NCBI GenBank assembly: GCA_021464415.1
Contig: CM038470.1
Coordinates: 39,178,099 to 39,242,098 of the forward strand
DNA length: 64,000 nucleotides
Direction of reading: 5' to 3'
Source: Lonicera japonica
Taxonomy: Eukaryota; Streptophyta; Magnoliopsida; Dipsacales; Caprifoliaceae
Shown here: one piece after another, positions 45,631 to 57,100 of the stretch
How positions within the stretch are numbered: the first letter of the stretch is position 1
How the letters are laid out: the number at the start of each line of letters is the position of its first letter
The notes under the pieces: model-generated
What the model saw: only the letters and a program-made list of their open reading frames with translations
What the model was told of the DNA's origin: nothing
Databases searched by the model: none
Position numbers and translations under genes: made by a program

Positions 45631-46640
45631 TCAATTGACTTTGAATTCCATGAAATCGACCCTTTCCTTCAAACTTTCAAAACCGGTCTGTATCAAATCC
45701 ATATTTGGGTTGAGATGGATGTTTATCGGTCTTGTGCTTTTCCTTCGATGACTACCACAGGAAAAACTTGGCCGATTTATCATTTGGCCTATGGCTCGAG
45801 CCTTAGTGGACTTGGATGTGTTTTCGTCTCGATCGTCAGATGAATGAACTTGTTTATCAAACAAAGAAAACACTTGCATGCATTTCTCGAGCTCTTCGGA
45901 AGTGGTTAAAAAACCTTCCGTAGAATTCGATTCAAAAGTGGCAACAAAGTCGTCTTGGACTAAAGATTCTATCATGTTGACGTGTTCACTTTCTTCATCA
46001 CAATCATCTTTTTGATTATTTAAAGAGAACACGTTAAAGTGTAGAGTCATGTTACCAAAAGCTAACTTAACGATTCCATTCTTGCAATTTATAATGGCAT
46101 TAGAAGTGGCAAAAAATGGTCGCCCAAAGATAACCGGAATCTCGTTAGCGGGATTCGACACGGGTTGTATGTCAAAGATGATGAAATTAACAGAAAAATA
46201 AAACTTGTCAATTTGAACAAGTACATCCTCAACTACTCCTCTTAGGATCTTAACGGATCGGTCCGCTAATTGAATCATTACCTTCGTAGGTTTCAATTCT
46301 CCCAACCCCAATTGTTGGTATACGGAATATGGGAGCACGTTTACATTTGCTCCCAAATCTAGCAAAGCATTTTTATCCTACAATTCCCTATTACACACGA
46401 AATTGTGGGACAATCGGGGTCCTTGAATGTTGGGGCTCTCGTGTCTTGGATGATAGAGGTCACTTGCTCTGCTATGAAGGCCTTCTTCTTAACATTTAAC
46501 CTTCGTTTTGTCGTGCATAAGTACTTAAGGAACTTAGCATACGAAGGTACTTGTTTGACCACATCAAGCAAAGGAATGTTGATTTTAACTTGCCGAAACA
46601 CATCCAAAATCTCGGTATTTAATTTGGATGGTTGGTTCAA
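45631..46640 (-). pseudogene. Gypsy-A aspartic protease region
   Basis: Two frames separated by a stop near 46370. The upstream frame (46640-46359) holds FRQVKINIPLLDVVKQVPSY, the conserved pre-protease helix region of Athila/Tat-type gypsy polyproteins, and the CPTISCVIGN block. The downstream frame (46365-45631) starts LLDLGANVNVLPYSVYQQLG, where the active-site triad is D-L-G rather than the usual D-S/T-G; D-L-G-A is common in this gypsy group. VIFGRPFFATSNAI follows near residue 80, the second conserved protease block. The frame ends in a stop at 45631 with no RT. The enzyme would cleave the gag polyprotein. Confidence 0.82.
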
Positions 46641-47357
46641 TCTCTCGGGAAAAGGGACCTTGATTCCGTTCTTGATTTTTTAAAGATCCTTATTTCCTTG
46701 TTTCTCTTCCTCTTTCTCCTTCTCTCTCATTCTCTCTTCTTTTAACCTTCTCAACCTTTGACTCTTCAACACTCGTAGATTCAACTATGTCCACCACCTT
46801 GGGGGTTTTAGGAACAATAGTCTTGTCTACAACCTTTCCCCTCCGAAGGGTCGTGATGGATTTAAGTTCCTACACTTTGTTACTAGGCTCTCCTCCCTTT
46901 ATCACCAAAGCTTGGCCTCTAGGATTAACTAAAGGTTGAGACGAGAATTTTCCTTTCTCTTGGGTTACTAGGGCATTGGTGAGCTTAGACATTTGGGTTT
47001 TCAAATCACCCACATCACGATCCGTCTTATCGACAAAATTTCTTAACAAAGTTTCTAAATTTTTGTTTTGTGGTGGAGCGAAATAGTTTTGAGGTTGTTG
47101 GTGGTATTGGTTTTAGTTCTAATTTTGATTTCCTCCCCAACTGAAATTAAGGTGATTTTTCCATCCATCATTGTACTTCTGTGAATAAGGGTCATTTTGT
47201 TGATGGTTTTGGTTGTACTGATTCAAAGCATTGACTTGGGCAGGATTTTTGAGGATTTCTTGAAAAGCGAGAATGGTAGGGCAATCCTCGGTACTGTGTC
47301 CCAAATTTTCACAAATGACACATAACTCACTCGAGGATACTACATTGACCTCTCTAA
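46641..47357 (-). pseudogene. Gypsy-A gag C-terminus with CCHC knuckle
   Basis: After a stop just below 47359 the coding continues on the minus strand. CVICENLGHSTEDC (about 47321-47280) is a consensus zinc knuckle. A Q/N-rich linker follows (NQYNQNHQQNDPYSQ), then coiled-coil-like KTQMSKLTNALVTQ and a basic/acidic EKEEEKQ tail before the protease. Stops near 47115 and 46680 break the frame. It links capsid and protease. Confidence 0.75.
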
Positions 47358-47358
47358 G

Positions 47359-48360
47359 CTAACTTTCCTCCATTGCCTCTACTTTCTTAGACAATTGGAA
47401 CAATCTCGCACCCATGTCATCTTCATTAGAAATTTGGTACAACCCACCCTTCCCGAGATTTTTGGCTTTAGGTTCCTCAGTATAGGTGTTCCAATTTTGG
47501 GCATCTTCCGCCACTTCGTCAAAATATAACAAAGCCTTATCGGGGTTCTTGCTCAAAAATTGACCATTACACATGGTCTCAACAAAAGTTCGCATTTCAG
47601 GGGTGAGAGATTCATAGAAAAAACTAACAAGGCTCCAAGTTTCGTGACCATGGTGAAGGCATGCGTTTAAAAGCTCCTTGTATCTTACCCAACACCTATA
47701 GAAAATTTCGTTTTCTTTAGGCGAAAAATTGGATATCACCCTTTTTTTAAAAAAAACTAAAGGAGGTCTAAGTCTCTCCCTTAATCCTACAAATAAAGAA
47801 AAATCCTCCCCTCCCACCCCATGAGTCGAACCCTTGACCTCAAGGTAAGGGTGGAGATTGCCTACCACTGGGCCAACCCCTCTCCTCATGGATATCACCC
47901 TTTTCAAAGCGTTGGTTTTATGGATGAAAAAGAATTTTTTTAAAAATTTCGCTTGAAGTTCTTGCCAAGACCAAATTGATTGCGGTCTTTGAGTATTTAA
48001 CCAAATTTTTTCTTTATCTTTTAGGGAGAAAGGAAAGAGTTTTAATTGCACGACATCCTCGTCAGTATTTGCCTCACAAAATGTGGAGCAAAATTCTTCA
48101 AAGTCTTTCAAGTGCAAATATGGGTTTTCAAACTCCATACTATGAAAAGAAGGGATATGTTGAAGCATACCTGGTTTGAAAGAAAAAGCACCTGCTTGCC
48201 CGGTAGAAAGTATGATGCATGAGTTGGAAGTCATACGAGGGCGTTGAAGATAATCCTTCATTGTCCTAACTGGAGGATCATTGTTTGCGCTTTCCCCCTC
48301 GTTATCGCTACCATGGTCTGCCATTCTTGGTGATCCGGGAGGGCTAATTTGAATATCCAC
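47359..48360 (-). pseudogene. Gypsy-A gag with an in-frame SINE
   Basis: 333 codons from 48360. The N-terminus is acidic and proline-rich, followed by the gag core MEFENPYLHLKDFEEFCSTF, LKLFPFSLKDKEKIWLNT and WSWQELQAKFLKKFF, the classic retrotransposon gag fold of gypsy elements (residues about 70-150). After RVIS at about residue 155 a SINE adds 53 codons with no stop. The gag then resumes at RVISNFSPKENEIFYRCW and continues to YESLTPEMRTFVET. A stop at 47359 separates the knuckle region. Without the SINE the length would be typical for this gag class. Confidence 0.85.
47746..47889 (-). mobile_element. tRNA-derived SINE inserted in gag
   Basis: The minus strand carries an A-box-like TTGGCCCAGTGGTAGG (47876-47861) and a B-box-like GGGTTCGACTC (47833-47823), with an A-rich 3' tail at the left end. 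It is flanked by direct repeats GGATATCACCCTTTT (47731-47745 and 47890-47904), typical of LINE-mediated insertion. Insert plus one repeat is 159 bp, exactly 53 codons. Confidence 0.9.
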
Positions 48361-48517
48361 AAATAATTACCCTTGCACGGGCTTGGAAAAACTATTCAAA
48401 TAGCACCTCAAAAACTCTACAAAATAAAACAAGAATAAGAAAGAAAAATAAATTAATTAAAAAGATAGATACTTACAGAATGGTTTTATACAAAACCCAT
48501 AATACTCCTTTTGCTGT

Positions 48518-48536
48518 ATCCTCGGCAACGGCGCCA
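48518..48536 (-). other. Gypsy-A primer-binding site
   Basis: The minus strand reads TGGCGCCGTTGCCGAGGAT, the tRNA-Asp-type primer site common in Athila/Tat gypsy elements, six bases inside the LTR. Confidence 0.88.
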
Positions 48537-48542
48537 AAAACA

Positions 48543-48794
48543 TGACGCCAATTAAATATCGCGTTGTGTTAGTCCGAGTAGAGGCACATCAAGTTGTAAT
48601 ATAGTCTCGGGAGTCCGAGTATCGATCCACAGGGATAGTTGAAAATGAATGAAATGGATTACAGATTTTACGGGTTTCTGGTTTTGTAAAAAGGTTGGTT
48701 ATCGAACGACGTTAATGTAACTTGGTTGTGAAAAGTGTTAAGAAAGCACTAAGGTAAGTGGAAGTTGCTCGCGATATAATTAATGGTATTTGCA
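48543..48794 (-). repeat. Gypsy-A 5' LTR
   Basis: About 252 bp on the minus strand, TGCAAATACC...GGCGTCA. Matches 42008-42247 up to the ATTAATGG block. Its outer end abuts a second gypsy's primer-site region at about 48800. The length is short for gypsy, so a deletion at this end is possible. Confidence 0.7.
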
Positions 48795-49272
48795 ATCTCT
48801 GTCGCGCCAAAAATATTTTCGTGCTTAGGAACCCAACTGTAGGTTGTCAAGTTATAATACTTGGTAAGTCCAAGTGTCGAACCACAATGATAGTCGGAAA
48901 GATGATGCGATAATTATGAGTCCAAGGCTTTGTTAAAAGGATTTGATTGGTTGATTTTAGTTGTTGATTTTAAAGTCTTGCAATAAAAATTAAAGCGATG
49001 TATCAATTGATAAGAAAAGGCTAAGACATTATAGAATTCATTTGCTTTGCAATTTTATGTAAAATTAATCTCATTCCAAAATTCTCAATGCAATTCCTAA
49101 ATGTTGAGTACCTTAGACTTTTCTAAGCAAAAGAGTGAAGCAAAAGTAACACATTCCCATATAAATGCCATATAAAGAAAGGGTGTAAGTAAGCTCGATC
49201 AACACAAATGCATCTCTTATTTTTATCTTGTAACAAAGGGTGTGAAGTAAGTGTAACCCATTCTCATATAAT

Positions 49273-52200
49273 TGTAATACCCCATGTTCTTTTTTCGCGT
49301 TAACCTTTTCTTAAGCCCGGTATGGCTTAATCTCCGTTAGAGATTGAGCATTGGGTTTTGAGCCCTTCGTACTCAACCCGATAGTTCTAGTATGTCATGT
49401 TAGGCATATTAAGTTTGAGGGAGTGATCGTTTCATTATTCGAGTGGTTCTGGTTGAAACCGAGGCGTAAATCGCGTGTTTCGACTTTTCGCGATTTGTTG
49501 ATTTTTGGCCAATTTTGAGAGGCCATAACTTCTTCATTCGATGTCTAAACGACTCTCCATTTTTGGCCACGTCTTTATTTCTTTTCCCTCTACAACTTTC
49601 TTGTTTGGGCTGAGTCGAGATTCAGCCATTTTGAGGTCCGTTTTAGGCTTAGAAAGTCATTTGCTGTTGCAGTGACTTCTATGATCGATCATGGAAAGGC
49701 CATGATAGATCATGGTCCTCCAAAAAAGTTTCAAAAGGGTTCATGATTGATCATGGGGGACCCATGATCGATCATGGTTCACCTGAATGTCGATTTTGAG
49801 CGTTTTTAACCCGTTTTTAACCTATTTATCACCCATCACTCCTCATTTTCGAGCCAAACACATCCACCACTCTCTAGAGAGTTCTAGAGAGATAAAGAGG
49901 GAGATTCTTGTCACTTTTTCATCCTCCTACAAGATTGGAGCCTCGAATCGCTTCCTCCTTCGCTATTCATCATCTTTCTCACATTCTTCCTCCATTGGAG
50001 CTCGTGTTGGAGCTAGGGTTTCGGCGAGACGGCTTCTACACTTTTTTAATTCCTCGTTCTTGATTCTCTAAGGTGGTAACACTAGTACTAAACCCTCTAT
50101 TTCAAATTATTACTCGTTGAATTAGAGTTTTGAACTCAAATTGGGGATTTTCATCAAAAGTATATATTGTTTGCATCTCATGGGGATTGGGCGAGGAGAA
50201 CCTTAGGTTAATGATGCGTATGGATATATTATCACTTAGATATCATATATCATCACTTATAACCATATTGTGAGCCTTGTTCTCTCACCTACACACCGTA
50301 TCCTCACTGTAGCTAAGGGAATGAACTAGGCTAGCAAGGATTTTGGGATTTATTCTTGAATCATGATTGATTATGGATTATATGGAATAGATATGCATAT
50401 ATACGTGTATAGTTAAGAGTGTTGAACTCTATCCATATGTGTTGAACCGAGAATCCGTTAGGGCGTAATGAAACGCAGCATTCCTTGAGTTTAGAGCTTT
50501 GTACGACGTGTGGTAGGCACTAGTAACAAGGATATGACCTAGATGCTATCTAGGGGTGTAGTATATATTGTTGATGGGGTATAGGATGCCTTAACTAGAA
50601 TTGTAAGTGGCTAGGAAGAATTATACATACACTAGTTGAACTAGAAGCACAATGATTGATGCTTAGTTCGGCTACGAGACTTGGGAACTACATAGAACGC
50701 TTATGGACGTAATTTGATACATGTGGCACACAATGAGACATAAAATACATTGATAACGAGTCAATCAGCCGAATAATGAGAATTATTGATTAAATGATAA
50801 AGTCCAGGATAATTGGATTGGTAATAATGATGATGTGATGAATGATGAATGATGAACGATAATCATGATGATGATGATGATTATGTGATTGTATATATAT
50901 GTTGATTAGCCATATGTGTGATGGATGATTGATGATTATATATATACGTTATTGAATACGGAATCGATATATTCCTGTTGATGCGATCACACGTATGGGT
51001 TGGATATGATGATATACCGAGTACCGGATAGCTCCCCGTGACTTGAAGGAGGGCCTCCTATTGCCGCCCATGGGTGAATAGGCCCTAAATCGTGCACGGG
51101 AAAATAAAGTCGGTGACTCCGCCGGTGGTTATGTGTGCCCACAAATGAGAGCCCACTCTAGGTATCTTGCCCTCCAACTGGACTATGTATCCTTGGTTAG
51201 ATTAGTTTTCCCGGCAAGCGGAGCAGGTCCCGCGTGCCACTACTTTCCAAATGGTGAGTCCCCGACAAGTAGTTGGGCTACTAATGGTCATCACCCACTA
51301 GGGTATCGCCTGGTGTAGTTTCTCCAGGGTGTCGTGGGAACTTGTATGGGCATTCACCTCGTTAACTATTCGGAGTGTTGTTCCCCGGGAAAGTGACTGT
51401 CGCGTGGGCTATCTCCGAATGACCTACTTGGAGAACCAAATCCTTGAGCCACCACCTCACCTGGAGGAGACATGGACAAGAACCTTGGATCCTTCGGGAC
51501 TCGCTGGATTCTCTGTTCTCGGCCTGGACTGACCGCGGGGTGAAACTGAGGCATTATACTGGAGACGTGATACGAGAGTTGTTGTGAGATTTTGATTATT
51601 ATTGTATCGTATCATGTCTCGTATTGATTTATATGTGTTGCCTCGGCTATGAAATAATTGATGTAAAGACTTATGTTAACACATCTAAACAGAACAAGAT
51701 ACACGCAGAGAACTATCGAGCCTTTCATAATGTATTAATATATAAAGTGGAAAGAGATGATAATTATTGAACTTAGAAATAATGTAAGGGTCTACAAATG
51801 CGTACGGATTATGGAATAGCGAGCTAGATAATAATGCATATAATATACTCATGACTAGAAGGAAATCATGGCTAACAAGATGGCCCAATGAGAGTACACC
51901 ATACATAACGGTTTAGGCTAAAGATCTTGGGACGAAACCTATTAGGTGGCCAAGTATAAGATTCATAATGAATTATAATTAAAGAGAAAACAATGAATAC
52001 TTGGCCTATACTTACGACTTATGGCGTAAGTGACCGGATAGTATAGAAGAGTGTTGAGTTACACTTGAGAGTGGATAGTCCGTAGTATATCAAGCCTTAG
52101 GATGCTAGAGTTATTATGAGGTGACTTTGGACAAGAGATCTCCTCGAGTTGTGGAATTCCTTGGGGTTTTATCTTATGGATGGTTAGAGGAGAGATTAGA

Positions 52201-52798
52201 TAGTTGGATAAATGGCTTCCGGGTAGCTAGGATAGAAGTCCTAGTGGGGTTGCATGCACTTGGGATTGCATCGCATTGCATTGCACGTTTTCAAACTATT
52301 ACATTAAAGTAAAGTATTTTCTATATAAAACCTATATAGTTCCCACTGAGCCCGGATTTGGCTCAACCCGTTTTTTAACAGTTTTGTAGGCATAGCATCT
52401 CGGGTGGAGTATGTTGTACGTGTATAGAGGCCTCTGATGTCCACAGTCTGTGTCTAGTCCTTTTTCGAGAAAGGACTGTGTTGTATCATCATTTTGATTT
52501 CCTTTTGTATTGTATAATTGTATAAATGGTTTCATATATGTGGAGTTGATTTAAGTATGGTTTGATGTGATTCCATTTGTATGAAAAAATGATTTTAAAT
52601 GTACAGGTTAATTTATTACCCGAATAAACTCCACATGCCGTGATTTTATAAAATGAGCTTTTAAACAGGATCATGTTTTATTTAAAAAAAGTTTTTAAAA
52701 GCCATGATTTTTATATTTAAACCTGCCGTCGCGCACGGAATCCATGATTAACCGGGTCCCAGAGGTGAAAACCTCAGGACGGGATTCGGGGCGTCACA
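49273..52798 (+). repeat. LARD-like 5' LTR
   Basis: Contains four CATGATCGATCATG-type palindromes (49681-49776), a GC-rich island (about 51000-51550), a stem-loop (52347-52365), and a segment (51660-52024) almost identical to the 3' LTR. Open frames such as 51133-51318 and 51685-51906 have no domain. Confidence 0.95.
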
Positions 52799-54129
52799 AG
52801 TTGGTATCAAAGGTATAGGTTCGATTTGCTTCACGTGGTTTATGGGTAGTTATTTGTTTTGGGTAAGTATTATGAGTAGAACCCCATTGAGTCTAGATTT
52901 GTTTCATGTTAAGAATCACTTGTTTGCATATTACACCCTTATCTTATGAGCATTTAGCATTTATATTCTCTAGGGGTGTGTTATCTTAGTGACATAAGCA
53001 TTTCTTTTTCTACTGTAAGTGTTGGTATCAGTATCGACTCCACTCTGGGAATTGTGGAAAAGGTGGATAGAGTAGTTTTATCAGAGTAACGCAGCAGAAC
53101 CGTAGTGGGACCATTGGTTTAGATTTTTGTGATTTATCGTGTAAGTAAGTCTCCTGTGAGCGGTCGTTTCGAGGAAAGATGTTTCCTTGTTTCTTCATTT
53201 AATATGTGTTGACCATATTTATAATTTGTCTTATTGGTGATTTGTGTTATAATCATGTTGTTTCCTTATGAATCTATTGTTTTCTTGATAATGTGTTTTA
53301 TACTCGAGATGTGTTTTCCTACCAAGTTAGCAATAGGCGACTGTCGAGTTATATTTTAGTCAGCCGCCTGATCAACGGATGACTAACTTATAAATCTGCG
53401 TTCTTCTGTCGCCAACGAAAAGTGAAACGTGGATTGTTTGTGTTCTGGAAATTGACTAAGCATAGTTGTATTTGATTCTCAACTGTTATTATGATTGGAT
53501 TCATAGGAAACTAGAATGCGTTAGCTTTTTCGTCGATATGATTCTTCAGTTGAGAGTGCGCCTTAGGAACGGTGTCGACTTCGATTTAGTATCTTGATAC
53601 GCATAAGTTTGTATTGGTGTACGTTAGTGGTTGTTATCCCTGTATTCCTAGTGTTGTGTGTTAGCTCTTACGTTTCGGAGTTTTAGTTTGAGTTCTTTAT
53701 CTTTTAGCTCATCTAGAGCTTGCTAGTCACTAGTCCACACGGTGTGGCAAGTTGTTTGATCGTCGACTTTAGTTATGGGGGTCATCTTTGGCCATGTCTT
53801 GTGATTGGGCCTATTTGGAGTTTTAGATCATGTGATCGTATCCTAGCCTTGAGGATTTATCCCGTGCCTCGTGAGGGATCTCATGTGAGGGAGTAGAATC
53901 ATTCTTCCATTGGTGCTTTAGAAGTTCTAGCCTTGTTGTTCCATCTCCCCGATGTCCCCTTGGGTTGTCCTACTTATTTGTTTTTGGATTCGATTCTAAC
54001 TTATTCTTAACCGTGGCTAGTCTCCTAAGGAGGGGAGACCAGAAGCAACTTTAGAAATCCTGTGTGTTTCATGTTCGATACCTATCTCCATGTAAATTTC
54101 GAGGACGAAATTTCTTAAGGAGGGGAGAT
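52799..54129 (+). other. LARD-like interior, non-coding
   Basis: TGGTATCAAAGG at 52802-52813 is a near-perfect initiator-Met primer site. No gag, protease, RT or integrase motif in any frame. TTTCGAGGACGAAATTTC (about 54098-54115) and the purine tract AAGGAGGGGAGA (54117-54128) precede the 3' LTR. Confidence 0.85.
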
Positions 54130-57100
54130 TGTAATACCCCATGTTCTTTTTTCGCGTTAACCTTTTCTAAGCCCGGTATGGCTTAATCTCCGTTAGAGAT
54201 TGAACATTAGGTTTCGAGCCCTTCGTACTCAACCCGATAGTTCTAGTATGTCATATTAGGCATATTAAGTTTGAGGAAGTGATCGTTTCATTTTTCGAGT
54301 GGTTCGGGTTGAAACCGAGGCGTAAATCGCGTGTTTCGACTTTTCGCGATTTGTTGATTTTTGGCCAATTTTGAGAGGCCATAACTTCTTCATACAATGT
54401 CCAAATGACTCTCCGTTTTTGGCCACTTCTTCATTTCTTTCCCCTCTACAACTTTCGTGTTTAGGCCGAGTCGAGAGTCAGCCATTTTGAAGTCCGTTTT
54501 AGGCTCAGAAAGTCATTTGCTGTTGCAGTGACTTCCATGATCGATCATGGAAGGGCCATGATCGATCATGGTCCTCCAGAAAAGTTTTAGAAGGGTTCAT
54601 GATCGATCATGGGGGACCCATGATCGATCATGGTTCACCTGAATGTCGATTTTGAGCGTTTTTAACCCGTTTTTGACCTATTTATCACCCATCACTCCTC
54701 ATTTTCGAGCCAAACACATCCACCACTCTCTAGAGAGTTCTAGAGAGACAGAGAAGGATATTCTTGTCACTTTTCCATCCTCCTACAAGATTGGAGCCTC
54801 GAATCGCTTCCTCCTTCGCTATTCATCATCTTTCTCACCTTCTTCCTCTATTAGAGCTCGTGTTGGAGCTAGGGTTTCGGCGAGACGACTTCTACACTTC
54901 CTCAACTCCTTGATCTTGCTTTTCTAAGGTGGGAACACTAGTACTAAACCCTCTATTTTAAATTATTACTCGTTGAATTAGAGTTTTGAACTCAAATTGG
55001 GGATTTTCATCAAAAGTATATATTGTTTGCATCTCATGGGGATTGAGCGAGGTGAACCTTAGGTTAATGATGCATATGGATAGATTATCACTTATATATC
55101 ATATATCATCACTTATCACCATGTTGTGAGCCTTGTTCTCTCACCTACACGCCGTATCTTCACTGTAGCTAAGGGAATGAACTAGGCTAGCGAGGATTTT
55201 GGGATTTATGCTTGAATCATGATTGATTATGGATATATGGAATAGATATGCATATATACGTGTATAGTTGGGAGTGTTGAACTCTATCCATATGTGTTGA
55301 ACTGAGAACCCGTTAGGGCATAATGAAACGCAGCATTCCTTGAGTTTAGAGCTTTGTACGACGTGTGGTAGGCACTAGTAACAAGGATATGACCTAGATG
55401 CTATCTAGGGGTGTAGTATATATTGTTGATGGGGCATAGGATGCCTTAACTAGAATTGTAAGTGGCTAGGAAGAATTATATGTACACTAGTTGAACTAGA
55501 AGCACAATGATTGATGCTTAGTTGGGCTACGGGGCTTGGGAACTACATAGAACGCTTATGGACGTAATTTGATACATATGGCACATAATGAGACATAAAA
55601 TACATTAATAACAAGTCAATCAGCCGAATAATGAGAATTATTGATTAAATGATATAGTCCCAGATAATTGGATTGGTAATAATGATGATGTGACGAATGA
55701 TGAACGATGAACGATAATCATGATGATGATGATGATTATCTGATTGTATATATATGTTGATTAGCCATACGTGTGATGGATGATTGATGATTATATATAT
55801 ACGTTATTGAATGCGAAATCGATATATTCCTGTTGATGCGATCACACGTATGGGTTGGATATGATGATATACCGAGCACCGGGTAGCTCCCCGTTACTCG
55901 AAGGAGGGCCTCCTATTGCCGCCCATGGGTGAACAGGCCCTAAACTGTGCACGGGAAAATGAAGTCGGTGACTCCGCTGGTGGTTGTGTGTGCCCACGAA
56001 GGAGAGCCCACTCTAGGTATCTTGCCCTCCAACTGGACTATGTGTCCTTGGTTAGATTAGTTTTCCCAGCAAGCGGAGCAGGTCTCGTGTGCCACTACTT
56101 TCCAAATGCTGAGTTCCCGGAATGTAGTTGGGCTACTAATGGTCATCACCCACTAGGGTATCGCCTGGTGTAGTTTCTCCAGGGTGTTGTAGGAACATGT
56201 ATGGGCGTTCACCTCGTTAACTATTCGGAGTGTTGTTCCTCGGGAAAGTGACCGTCGCGTGGGCTATCTCCGAATGACCTACTTGGAGAACCAAATTCCT
56301 GAGCCACCACCTCACCTGGAGGAGAGATGGATAAGAACCTTGGATCGTTCGGGACTCGCTGGATTCTCTGTTCTCGGCCTGGACTGACTGCGGGGTGAAA
56401 CTGAGGCATTATACTGGAGACGTGATACGAGAGTTGTTGTGAGATTTTGATTATTATTGTATCGTATCATGTCTCGTATTGATTTATTTGTGTTGCCTTG
56501 GCTATGATATAATTGATGTAAAGACTTATGTTAACACATCTAAACAGAACAAGATACACGCAGAGAACTATCGAGCCTTTCATAATGTATTAATATATAA
56601 AGTGGAAAGAGATGATAATTATTGAACTTAGAAATAATGTAAGGGTCTACAAATGCGTACGGATTATGGAATAGCGAGCTAGATAATAATGCATATAATA
56701 TACTCATGACTAGAAGGAAATCATGGCTAACAAGATGGCCCAATGAGAGTACGCCATACATAACGGTTTAGGCTAAAGATCTTGGGACGAAACCTATTAG
56801 GTGGCCAAGTATAAGATTCATAATGAATTATAATTAAAGAGAAAACAATGAATACTTGGCCTATACTTACGACTTATGGCATAAGTGACCGGATAGTATA
56901 GAAGAGTGTGGAGTTACACATGAGAGTGGATAGTCCGTAGTATATCGAGCCTTAGGATGCTAGAGTTATTATGAGGCGACTTTGGACAAGAGATCTCCTC
57001 GAGTTGTGGAATTCCTTGGGGTTTTATCTTATGGACGGTTAGAGGAGAGATCAGATAGTTGGATAAATGGCTTCCGGGTAGCTAGGATAAAAGTACTAGT

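Larger units (their letters stand above)
44327..48794 (-). mobile_element. Gypsy-A: gag-protease element without pol
   Basis: The 5' LTR is 48794-48543, then a primer site complementary to a tRNA-Asp-type end (48536-48518), gag, a CCHC knuckle and an aspartic protease down to 45631. At 45605-45575 the minus strand shows GAGGACAATGTTTGC and AAGTTGGGGG, sequence normally found just after pol in Athila/Tat-type gypsy elements. RT, RNase H and integrase are therefore deleted. The rest to 44327 is non-coding. A copia fragment separates it from its likely 3' LTR (42008-42247). Confidence 0.8.

Noticed and set aside
45556..48179. Plus-strand frames opposite gypsy-A (45556-45843, 46405-46683, 47976-48179)
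   Set aside because: Antisense shadows of the minus-strand gag and protease.
51133..51906. Frames in the LARD-like LTR (51133-51318, 51685-51906 and copies at 55916-56173, 56540-56761)
   Set aside because: They are present in both LTRs because the LTRs are copies. No motif or start context was seen, and one pair lies in the unusually identical block.
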